Shown here one piece after another: positions 25,501 through 38,300 of a DNA stretch of 64,000 nucleotides (positions within the stretch are counted from its first letter, which is position 1; every line of letters starts with the position of its first letter). The notes under the pieces are model-generated. The model saw nothing but the letters and a program-made list of their open reading frames with translations. It had not been told where the DNA came from and did no database searches. Origin of the DNA: Hyperoodon ampullatus (taxonomy: Eukaryota > Chordata > Mammalia > Artiodactyla > Ziphiidae); NCBI GenBank assembly GCA_949752795.1, contig OX457061.1, forward strand, positions 36,674,338 to 36,738,337, given 5' to 3'. The translations under genes were made by a program, and so were the position numbers.

Positions 25501-28500
25501 ATTACATAAGTCAAAACAATACTCTCCAAAGTAAGATACTTGTATGCTAGGGGGCAAACTACAAGATGACCCCTTGGGGTGTGGAGGGAAAATTGTGTGT
25601 GTGTTTGTATGTTAGAGAGGTGGGGCGGGGAGGGAGAGGACTAGATACATAGATAGACAGATACTGGGAGGAGGCACAAATGAGAATTTTTTAAAGGTCC
25701 TATGATACAGTTGTGCTTATGATGATTTTGAGTAGAAATTTCAGATATAGTACTTATCAATTCGCTTCACTGTAAACCTGGAGAGGGCTTCATTGTTGTT
25801 TGGCAGGTCAGCCTATCTTTGATAAAATGCTGCATTCTTGATATGAAAGGATAGGAGGTATATCTATATTAGCATTTAAAGTAAAATGTCTTAATGAAGA
25901 CAAAGGGAAGAAGGAAAAAACAGGATCAACGCTACACTGTTTAGCACAGTTTAAATTAACATTGTTTTTCATCTAAAGCCTCGCCAAATGCAGTGTGTTA
26001 GTGGGCTAGGTTTTTCCATAATTGGTCATCACCTCACATGCATGTTTTGTTACAGTTTAATAGCACTTAATGAGCATACAATGGGACCAGTAGATAAAAA
26101 TTACTGTGATTTTAGACTTCTTATTCTAGCCTCCATGTCTCAAACCCTTTCATGATTTCAAGGTCGTTGCCTCTCATTCTCTCTGTGCTGCATTCTGGAT
26201 AATTTCTTCAAATCTAGATTCCAGTTCTCCAGTTGTCTTTTGAACTGTGGGTATGCAACTTCTCTATGACCTGTCTATTGAGCTTCTGATGTCAGTGACC
26301 GCCATTTTCATTTCTAGACGTTGTGTAGTTCTTTTCATATATTCGTGGTCACATATGATGGTCTCTCTTGTTCCATCTCTTAGGTTTTGTTCAAGCAACA
26401 CCTATAGTTTGCATTCTGGGTTCCAAACCCACGTGGTTAGGTGTTCTCCAGGGAGCCTTTTTGCTTTTGTTCCATTTTGCTTCGGACTGAATCCAAGATA
26501 GGCGGCATCCCCATCTTCCCTCTGTGGTCCAGAAGTTTTCTACTTTGCCTGTAAGAGATTCCATATTTATTCAATGTTCTTCAGACAGATTTACTATCAT
26601 TCCTGTCTCAGGCTTGTCACCACTTCTAGGTCACTAGGGACCAACAGATGATCCCAGTGCAAGTATTGTCTCCAGCACTACTCACTCAGGGGTTTCTCCT
26701 CATTTCTGACTTGGGACGCTTTCCTTTTATTTCTAACAGTTTAGTCATATATTTAAAAACATGCTTTTGGTGTGCTTGTATTAAGAAGAAGGAGAGAAAA
26801 TTATAAATATTATGTAAGAATTTCGTGTGTGTATGTTTTGGCTTGAATATGCATTTTTTAAAATCTCTGGAAAGATAAGTAAGAAACTAATAATGCTGGG
26901 GAGGTGGTGATGGCAACAAGACAGATGGGGGACAGGAGTGACAGGGAGACTTTTTTATATGAACCTGTTAATATTTTTAGTGATTGGAACCATGTGGATA
27001 CATAACTGTTTCAACCAATTAAATATATAATATAAACATTTCCTTCTGGCAATCTAGATGTTCTGTACTGGGTGGATTTCTCTGGACATCTAGTCTACTA
27101 TTTTGTTAGAAATGGAATAGTTGTCATATTTGTGGTTATATAAATTTTAGATCATGGTTTTACCTCTTTCCAGCCCTCTAGATGAACTCTGTAGATCAAT
27201 ATTTTCCGAACTATCTGTGGCAAAGGATCAGTTCTTTAAAAGTTTTCCAATCTGTCATGGATTGATACTTTGGTAAACTACAGTGAAAATAAATGACTGA
27301 CCATATGCTTGGATGGCATGGCAATGTCAAACTGCTATAAAAGTTTCTAAATGCTTTCTCTCCATTTCTTTTCATCACTGGCCAGTAAAAAGCAACTTGT
27401 GGACCACTGCCACACTGAACAGCACTGCTGTAGATGGTGCTCATTATTTTCTGGCGTTTGATGTTATGGATGAAAAATTGAGACCACACTGTTCTTTAAA
27501 TTTTTTGTTGGTTTAAATTTTTTTCCACTGTAGGTAGTAACCTGCTTTTCTTTCCGTAAAGATGCATTCTGGCAGCTGTCCCCAACCTTTCTGACATCAG
27601 GGACGGGTGGAAGACAATTATGCCATGGATCGTGGGTGGGGGAGGGGATGGTTCAGGCGGTAATGTGAGCGATGGGGAGTCGCGGATGAAGCTTTACTTG
27701 CCCATTGCTCACCTCCTGCTGTGCCGCCTGGTTCCTAACGGGCCTCGGACGGGGATGGGGGGAGGGCGGAGGGGGTTGGGGACCCCTGCTTATGACCTTA
27801 TCTGAAACATGAGATGTTTGCTGCAGCACACCCCTGCCTTAATTAGGGGAGTGAGCCTGTGGCTAACTTCTGTGGATGATGGTACTGGTGTACTTCCAGA
27901 TGAATAGTATATTTCACTATGCATTGATACTGGCGTTTTCTTGATCTTCTAGAAGGGTTGGTTTTCATGCTATTAAGTCCGGGCCGCCATCTGGCTGCCA
28001 GCAACTCTAAGATGCCATTGATTTCAGAGATGTGGAAGAATTGTGTCTTAAAATATCCTGCAGTTGGCCCCGTGATTGTCCCAGCTTCTAATTACTGTTG
28101 AGTGCTTGGAGACTTGCTAATGAAAAGGAGGGAAGACGCCCTTGGTGACTTCCTTTAGAAACTTCAGCACTCTGCTGAAGAGCGTCTTCTCTCTTTATCG
28201 TGACAACCTGACATGAACTGGAGCACATTCTCTCTTCTCTAATTGGCATGGCTTCCCCCATTAGGAGCCCTGTGCTTCATTCCCCATGGGATGGAGCAGT
28301 GCTGAGAACCTTGGCCAACTTATCTGTGATTTGGTGACACTGGTATATCTTCTAGTGTCCTTAATAGGCATTTCTGTCATCATTGAGATTTTTTTTCTTA
28401 CCTTCAATTTCCCTCTATTCCATCCCTGCCGTTCTGAGATTGTGAACATTGGGAGTTCTGATAGTTATCCCATTTTCTTGCTTGCCATGCAGGCTGGCTT

Positions 28501-29294
28501 GGTAGTTCTTTCAATCAGTGGTTGTGTGGACTGTTTGTTATAGAAAGTTCTCAGATTTTTCTGGTTACTCTTCCGTATTTTTCTGGTGCAAATAGGGTTT
28601 GGTTTTTTTTTCCCTGCTATGTTTATAGTTCTTTGGCCACCTTGATGGCGATTTGGGAGGAAGGTCAGTTAATGTGTGGGCTAACACTGTCATTTGTTAC
28701 TTCAGCTGATATTTATTGAATGCCTGCTCCAGGCCTAGCACTGTTCTGGGTTCTGAGAGTACAGCACTAAACAGCAGTCTTAAGCTTCAGCCTTCACTGG
28801 AACATTCATTCTGCTTAGTTCTGGTTTTCCTCAACTGGAAGCTTACCTGGTTCTACTTTCTTTCATTTTCAGATATCCCTTTCGAAAGATGCCAATTAAA
28901 AAAAAGAATTCAGTAGTTTATTGGTAGCTTGATACATACTTTATATAGATTCGGCCCTAATATATTCTCCAGAAATGTATGTTAATATATGTATCATTTG
29001 CTTTTTAGCCGATTACACCTAAACAAGAAGGCAACAGACAAACAACCATATAGCAAGCTCCCAGGGGTGTCTCTTCTGAAACCACTGAAAGGAATAGATC
29101 CTAACCTAATCAACAACTTGGAAACATTCTTTGAATTGGATTATCCCAAGGTAAGAACAGTGTTGTACTCATAGGAATGGGCTAGACCATACTTTTTTTT
29201 TCTTACAATAAACACTTAGAGAGAAATTTTGACACTGTATCAGGTGAAGGTATTAAAAATGCATGATGGTGTTGGCTTCCTCATATTTATGCTC

Positions 29295-29355
<61 letters not shown>

Positions 29356-32300
29356 TGTGGTTGTGATCACACGACAGAAACGGGGTTGAGGAAGGGGTAT
29401 AAATTCCTTTTCTAACTACCTATATGTCAACCTGAATTAGAAATCCCTGAATAAAGCTTCTGGAACGCAGACAGTGTTAAGTGCCCGGTAGTTTGAGTAT
29501 GAAAGTCTTGTTCCATGAGAGTCGCAGTGAAAGTGAGAAAACAATATTCAGTGGTCAGAAATGGGATGCAGGACAGCTAGAACTAATGATAAATCCCCTT
29601 GAGAATCTGACTTTTGGGGTTAGAATTAGTGGTAAGGTGGAGCTTCATCATACCGGATTTTTCACAGGGAGATCAGCTCGGTGCTTTGTGACCACCTAGA
29701 GGGGTGGGATAGGGAGGGTGGGAGGGAGGGAGATGCAAGAGGGAAGAGATATGGGGACATATGTAGATGTATAACTGATTCACTTTGTTATACAGCAGAA
29801 ACTAACACACCATTGTAAAGCAATTATACTCCAGTAAAGATGTTTAAAAAAAACACCGAATTTTTGATTTCTTGATTTTTCTGGGTTTTAATACCTACTT
29901 GTATTGCTTATATCTTTTATCTATATAATCTGTTTATCTCTAAACTCAATGTACTTCCTTCCTTGGAGACTTCAGTTTTCTTGAGATGGGAGTATTCTTT
30001 TTATTTCTTCCCTTTAGTTTCTTAGGAAAACTTAATATTCCTTAATTTTTGTGTTTACTTTTATGGCAACTTTTTCAATTGCCTATTTGAGACGCTGCTT
30101 TTGAAAGCAGGTCCTAGCAGTGGTAGATTACTTGTGAAAATATGTCTAAATTTCTACCTGCTTGATTTTCAGTCCAGTTTAATTTTCCCTCTGTGGTCTC
30201 TACTCACTTTCCTCAGTTTTTACCATCATTGCCTCAGTTTTTCCATAATTTTTGCCAGTTGGAGACTCTTTCCTTCCTATTTCTTTAGAACAATGTCGCC
30301 CAAGTAGTGAGAAAGAAGATGACATCTACACACCACACTTCTCATGGTGACTGGTTTTCACGCTGTTATTTCTTTTCTTTTAAGAAACAGAAGACACGGA
30401 CGTGGTAGCCTTAATTCAGCTCTTATTCAGTATGTAGACATGAGTATCATTCAGTTATTTTTTAGTGTTGCTATATTATTGCTTTTGGAGTTTTGGAGTC
30501 TAGGCATTTGAAGCTAATTTGTAGCAGAAAATTATGTATTTCTTCTACTTTGTGTGTGTATATATATTTAATAATTTTAGAGATCTGAATCATATGCATG
30601 CATTATCTTCAATAAATTAAATATATAATTAGAAAAAATAAGATTGGTACTTGGGCTTCCCTGGTGGCGCAGTGGTTGAGAGTCCGTCTGCCGATGCAGG
30701 GGGCACGGGTTCGTGCCCTGGTCCGGGAAGATCCCACATGCCGCGGAGCGGCTGGACCCGTGAGCCATGGCCGCTGGGCCTGCGTGTCCAGAGCCTGTGC
30801 TTCGCAACGGGAGAGGCCACAACAGTGAGAGGCCCGCGTACCGCAAAAAAAAAAAAAAAAGATTGGTACTTGATTTTTTTTTCAAACTAAAAATGCAAAA
30901 AATGGCCTTTGATGATTCAGGAAGGATGAGACAAACAAAATTAATTGTAAAATAAGCTTTGCAATAAGAAAAATGGAAGTTTTTCAAGCCTCACCTTATA
31001 TAAGTAAATGTAAAGGAGAATTTATTTTTGTGAATGAAAGAATATTTTCATTGATTATGAATAAATTTCAGAGCATAGTGTGGAACCATATGCATTTATC
31101 CTTGTGAAACTTAATCTCACAAGTTTCAGTTTTTTAACCATCATCCAACCCTTTCCCCTTTCCCTATTCAACCACTCTTAAAACTTAGTTACGGAATTTT
31201 TATGTTGCTGCTCTTGTGAGATAATAGTCATGGAATTTAAAATGGTTTTGGAAGTTAGTGTGGATTTAAACAGTTTCTTAAAATAACCCCAGGAACATAT
31301 GTATCCATTAACTCTGAACATTTGGGATGAATCAATAATTGATTTCTTCTGAATGAAGTTTTTTTTTATACAGTTTGGAATTATCTCCAGAGCTCTAGTT
31401 TTTCACTTAGTTCTTTTTCCAATTAAGTTATGTCATTAAGACATTTATTTGGTTGAAGAGAAAGCTGTTTTGACACATTACAAAAATGAATAACATTATA
31501 TGCAAGAGATTGTTTTCATTCTTTTTTAGTTCATAATTTTATTTTCTAATTACAAAAGAATCGTTAGCTGCGTAAAAAGAACATTTAGAAAGCAGAGCAA
31601 AAGTGCAAAGTACCTGCAATCTAAAGGGAAATGTTGATCTCACTGCACTGTATTTGCTTTTTAAAAGACCAAAAGCAATGGCAATTCTACAGGAGACTGA
31701 AGTTAAACCACTGAAATCGCACAAATCTGAGTGTGAACACGAGTTGTTTGTGTCATCAAGGAGGCATGTAGTCATGAAATGAACATTTGTGTAACTGCCA
31801 GGCCCAGCACACTTTAATATTCTCCATTTGTCAAACGTGAACATTGTTTTATAAAAGTATGGAAACGTTTTTGTTCTGGATGTAACTCTTTCCTCTGTTA
31901 TTTGATTTGGAACCTTATAGGCCATTTGGAAATATGTATATAACATATTGAAATTCTAAAATTTCATTTAATTTTAGACATGTGCAAGAAGATTTATTAC
32001 TGACACTTGTTCTGAATTTCTCGGTTTAAATTTTGGTGAGACTGTTATTATACTAAGTGCCCTGAAAGATATCTATGCTTTAAATATCTTGTAAATCCAC
32101 CTTATATTGATATTTATTCCTTGGGGGAAAATATTCTTGGAAAAAATATAAGAATTAAAAAAAATGAATACAATTCATTTTTCACAAAATCGAGTACTCA
32201 TTTGACAGCAGCATAGAAGAAGGCATTTAGGCAGAAATTCAGCCATAGTAGGAGGATTCAGTAATCTCCATCTAAAGTGTCTTGATGGCTTTACTTTAGT

Positions 32301-35300
32301 GAATTCTGGCCATATGAAGAATTTTAAAATGAGTGATCAGAGTTATTAACAGAGTGAGGTTATGGTAATTGTGATTTTCTTTTCTTTTTTGCAAATATAG
32401 AACAGGTTTAAAATGTTATAAGTCCAGTGCCATACTTGGATTCTTTATTGTCACTGATGACAATAAAGAATTTAAAAAGATTGAAAATACGTTCAATTAT
32501 CGAAAGGTCGGCACAATACATGTAATAAAACTATACGTCTGAAGGATTAGTGTTTTACCAAATAAATTTGAAAAACCATGTAAACTACCTAGTTCTTGAA
32601 AGTAAGTAAGTTTTTGATATAACTTATCAAAACTTTGAATTCAGAGCAGTTTTCTTACAAAATATCTTCCTTTCACTCAAAGGAAGCATCTATCTTTCAC
32701 TCAAAATTTACCCTAGGGCTTCCCTGGTGGCGCAGTAGTTGAGAGTCCACCTGCCGATGCAGGGGACACGGGTTCGTGCCCCGGTCTGGGAAGATCCCAC
32801 ATGCCGCGGAGCGGCTGGGCCCGTGAGCCGTGGTGGCTGAGCCTGCGCGTCCGGAGCCTGTGCTCCTCAACAGGAGAGGCCACAACAGTGAGAGGGCCGC
32901 GTACCGCAAAAAAAAAAAACAAAAAATACTTTTAATCAACTTAATATCTTATGTTTTACCAATTGCAGTGTAGTGGGAGTGATTTAACTATTTAAGTACA
33001 GAAATTCCTAGCAAATTGAATGTTGATCAAACATAGAGATTCTAGCTGAAAAATGAAGATTCTTGGTTAAAATCTAATGCTCTAGAAAACACTTGGAATA
33101 CTACCTCCAATTTGGTATAATTTTTAATATCAGAAACATCTAAGGGAAAGTTGTGTCTTTAATAAGAGTCTGAACATTTTTTAGATAAAGTGAATTGAGT
33201 TTCATCTGCGCTCTGGCTAATCAGGAGGTATTTGTTTTTCATTTGAAATTAAGTTTAAGAGGTGTAATCAATAAAAACAAAAACTTTAAATCTTGCATTT
33301 GGATAAAGGTAAACTATACCTCCCTTACTTATACTAACACCATATACTTCTGAAAAAGTTTTTGCTACAACCTAGTATAGCCTTTTTCTTCCCATTGAGT
33401 ACATGTCTAGTACTATATATTACAGAGTTTTCTCTTGCTGAGGAAAAAGCCAAGAGTAGATTTTTAATAATATTTTCTGGAATTGTATTACTTATAAACA
33501 TATTCTTTCACTATATTTACTTACACCTGTAAAACAGTATAAATTATAAAAGCATAAAACTACGCTATGTTTGGAAAAACATGAACTCTTTAGAGCAAGC
33601 CTGACTGAGCAACTCACTATAGTAGGAAAGCTCATTGTTACTTACACCCTTTGGAAAGTCACTTAACCTTTCTAATCTTCATCGTTAAGGTCTGCCTCTT
33701 GTTGGCTCAAGCAAACATTTTGGTAGGGAGGATGGCTGACTTTTTATGGGACTTAAGAGTCAACCCTTGAAGAAGTTTCAGGGTGTGGCAGGAATGGTGT
33801 CCATCCCATTCTCAGATTTTTATCTGATCTCTGGAGACCAGTGGCTGTAAAGTTGCTTAATTATTTCAGTACCTCTAAGGTGGCAATTTTGGTCAGTCAT
33901 CATGAGAGGTAGATGTTGGATAGAATATGTAATAACTATAGGTAGAAAGTATGAGGGAAATATACATTGCTTTTCCCTTTTACTTTTTTTTTTTTAATTG
34001 GGGTATAGTTGCTTTACAACAAAGTGAATCAGCTATATGTATACATATATCCCCTTTCTCTTGGACCTCCCTCCCCCCCGATCCCGCCCATCCCACTCAC
34101 AGAGCACCAAGCTGAGCTCCCTGCGCTATACAGCAGCTTCCCACAAGCTATCTGTTTTACACATGGTAGTGTATACATATCAATCCCAATCTCCCAATTC
34201 ATCCTACCCCAACCTTGTGTCCACACGTCCCTTCTCTACATCTGCATCTCTGTTCCTGCCCTGCAAATAGGTTCATCTGTACCATTTTTCCAGAGTCCAC
34301 ATATATGCGTTAATATACGATATTTGTTTTTCTCTTTCTGACTTACTTCACTCTGTATGACCGACTCTTAGGTCCATCCAGGTCTCTACTTAATTATTGA
34401 GAAAACTTTTTCTTCACTTGAAAAAAAAAAATCTCACCTTGTTAGCTAAACTTTCTTTATTTACCTTAGTCCTGGTCCTTATGTGCTCAACCACTAAATT
34501 CTATGCTGCCACTTTTTGCTGACATATCAATATATTAGGTGAACAGTAATTATTGTGCTCAAGGCACTGTACACATTTTATTTCCACTTTTTACTTGTGT
34601 ATGCTTATCAACGGAAGTAAATCAAACAGGCCTTCCCATTACCTTAGCTTTAGTCCCTGTATGTTAGACACCTAAAAAATTGTGTCCTCAACTTTTTGTA
34701 TTTTTTAGAACACATAGCTTTGTTATTTTCTCATGGACATAATTAACCTTCCTCCTTTGCTTAAAAATGTTCAATCTGTCTTAGAAAGAAGGTTTGGTAG
34801 GAAATTTGCTATTGAGTCAGCATGAATTTATCACCACTTTTGAGAAAAATTACTGCTTAGAATACATAGCCCACAAAATAATAGAGTAGCATCTTTATGT
34901 GTGAAAGCAAACACTTTTAAAAAATTTAGTAGTTTACTAAATGGTATCTTAGAGCTCAGGATTTTATAAACTTGGTTACATGTCAGAATCCCCTCAGATA
35001 CTCTGATTCAGAAGTTTAAGAGTGGGGCCCAGTATCCTCTTTTTAAAAAAACTGCCCGAGGGTAATTTTGACACAGCCAGCCAAGTGCTAAGAAATGTCT
35101 TCCTTAGTGTACTATCAGAGAGTAAACATAGGGCTTCCCCATGGCGCAGTGGTTAAGAATCCGCCTGCCAGTGCAGGGGACACAGGTTCGAGCCCTGGTC
35201 CGGGAAGATCCCACATGCCGTGGAGCAACTAAGCCCGAGCACCACAACTGCTGAAGCCCGCAGGCCTAGAGCCCGTCCTCCAAAACAAGAGAAGCCACTG

Positions 35301-38300
35301 CAATGAGAAGCCCGCGCACCGCAACAAAGAGTAGCCCCAGCCTGCCGCAACTAGAGAAAGCCCGTGCACAGCAACGAAGACCCAATGCAGCCAAAAAAAT
35401 AAAATAAATAAATTTAAAAAAAAAAAAAAAGAGGACTTCCCTGGTGGCGCAGTGGTTGAGAATCTGCCTGCCAATGCAGGGGACACAGGTTCGAGCCCTG
35501 GTCTGGGAAGATCCCACATGCCGCGGAGCAGCTAGGCCCGTGAGCCGCAACTACTGAGCCTGCGCGTCTGGAGCCTGTGCTCCTCAACAAGAGAGGCCGC
35601 GACAGTGAGAGGCCCGCGCACCGCGATGAAGAGTGGCCCCTGCTTGCCACAACTAGAGGAAGCCCTCGCACAGAAACGAAGACCCAACACAGCCAAAAAT
35701 AAATAAATAAATAAATTTAAAAAAAAAAAAAAAAAAAAGAGTAAACGTGGGTCTGGGCAAAATAAAATCCTGGGTGTTTTCATAGTTAAAAGGCTAAGTG
35801 TGCTTTTCAGGATACATTTTTAATCAAATCAGATTCTATTTTACTTCAGAAAACTATTATACAACAAAAAATCTAATCTCACTTTGTCCTTGTGAAGAGT
35901 TTGGGAAACCTCTTTTAATTTATCATAGTGGGACTTCCCTGGTGGTGCAGTGGTTGAGAATCTGCCTGCAAATGCAGGGGACACAGGTTCGAGCCCTGGT
36001 CTGGGAAGATCCCATATGCCTCAGAGCAACTAGGCCCGTGAGCCACAACTACTGAGCCTGCGTGTCTGGAGCCTGTGCTCTGCAACAAGAGAGGCCACGA
36101 CAGTGAGAGTCCCGTGCACCATGATGAAGAGTGGCCCCCGCTTGCCACAACTAGGGAAAGCCCTCGCACAGAAACAAAGACCTAACACAGCCAAAAATAA
36201 ATAAATAAATATTTTAAAAAAAATTTATCATAGTGGTATTCAATATGTAATTTTTAGCACCTTGATGAAATGATATTAAGTTCAGAGACAAAGCTGCTAG
36301 AGAACGAAGGGTGTGTTCATTTTGGTTGCTTTCTGTGTTGCTTTTACACTGCTAGGCACCCTGTGAGCATCTAGTAAATCTTCAGTGATGAAGGCCTTGG
36401 AGAAGCTGGGAATCCAGTTGAATTATTAGGCCACGCCTATCTGGCAATGGCAAGACTTCAGCTGTGGGCCCTGCCGATCTCTTCATTCTGTCTTTGGCTT
36501 GCAAACAGGCCCCTTCTGGAGAAGCTGCTCTTGGTTAAAGCAGCACTTGATAATCCTTTAAGTGTCTGCATCCATTATGAATACTCTCTTAACTTTTAAA
36601 CTTTGTACAATTGCTTGTTTTTCTTAATGCTTTTTGATCCATCAGTAAATGCTAATAATAAGTGGTTATCTTTGGAAAAGAGGTTAATTTACATAAAATG
36701 TGTTCTTTGACTAGTATGAAGTACTCCTCTGTGTCCAAGATCATGATGATCCAGCCATTGATGTGTGTAAGAAGCTTCTTGGAAAATATCCAAATGTTGA
36801 TGCTAGATTGTTTATAGGTAAGTAACAAATTCTACAATAACCTTTTTGCTTTAATATATTAAATATCAGTAATCTTCTTTGCATTAAACTATAGATTAGA
36901 GTGCTAGACACCCATTAAGTTATTAGCATATTTGCTTTATGCATGTTGGTTAGATACAGTGAAAGGTGTTTCTGTCCTTTTGAGAAGACTTAAGTTATAA
37001 AGACAAAGTTTTTTTTTCATATCTGGGATTAACAGAATTACCCCAAATTATGTCTTACTCATCAGTCAGACATGAGTCTGTTATTTTTGTTTCTTTAATA
37101 TTTTCAATCTATGGCCTTTTCTGTATCTCATTGATTATAATTGGGAATGAGGGATAGAATTCATTTTTGTAATATTGCAAAAAGAATATTTTTCCAAAAG
37201 CCTACAGGCTTATTCTAAAGACTAATTAGAGGTATATTTGCTATTAAATATTGATTAATGTTTACTATTAATGCAAGCACTTAAGAATTAGAAAACTGAA
37301 ACTAATGAATTTTCAAAGATTAATGATGTAATTTTCTTTTTGAGAATGAACAATTTTTTTCTAAATATATTATTATGAATAATAAGAAACAATGGGTTTT
37401 TTGGCTTTTTTTTAAAGTATGGTGGTTTCACCTACTATTTTCTTTTTTTTTTGAATTTTTGAATTTTATTTTATTTATTTTTTTATACAGCAGGTTCTTA
37501 TTAGTTATCCATATTAGTGTATACATGTCAATCCCAATCTCCCAATTCATCCCACCACCAGTGTCCACCACCACCCCATGCCACTTTCCCCCCTTGGTGT
37601 CCATACGTTTGTTCTCTACATCTGTGTCTCAAGAGAAACATAATGTTAAAGTATGTTTGTTTAAATTATTAAATCTGCAAGTACTTTTTACTTCTCTCTA
37701 CTATGTATATGTATAATAGAAAATATTTCCAATATTGCATGAATTGTTCACTGCTGTACTTTAAAATTTTTAGGTGGCAAAAAGGTTGGCATTAATCCTA
37801 AAATTAACAATTTAATGCCAGGATATGAAGTTGCAAAGTATGATCTTATATGGATTTGTGATAGTGGAATAAGAGGTGAGGTTTTTCTTATTTATTTTGC
37901 AGAACTATTCATTCAATGATAAAATGCCAAGAGCAGTCTGAGAATACATTTATCAATCCTATTTGTTTGCCTAATAAAGTAATTCATTTATCATTATTTC
38001 ATGGTAATATGTCAAGTTATACTTACTAAGATTTTGATGTTTTTTATACTAACCTAGAATGTTACGTGTATGAAAATGTTTTCATTTTGAAGAGAAAATT
38101 CCAACTATTAAAAAAAAAAAATAGTCGGGACTTCCCTGATTGCGCAGTGGTTAAGAATCTGCCTGCCAATGCAGGGGACACGGGTTTAAGCCCTCGCCCG
38201 GGAAGATCCCACATGCCGCGGAGCAGCTAAGCCCGTGCGCCACAACTACTGAAGCCTGTGCGCCTAGAGCGCGTGCTCTGCAACAGGAAAAGCCACCACA

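Noticed and set aside
31539..31946. 135-codon - strand frame in intron 2
   Set aside because: No domain, no hydrophobic or repeat pattern, no promoter or splice context. It fits chance in AT-rich intron.
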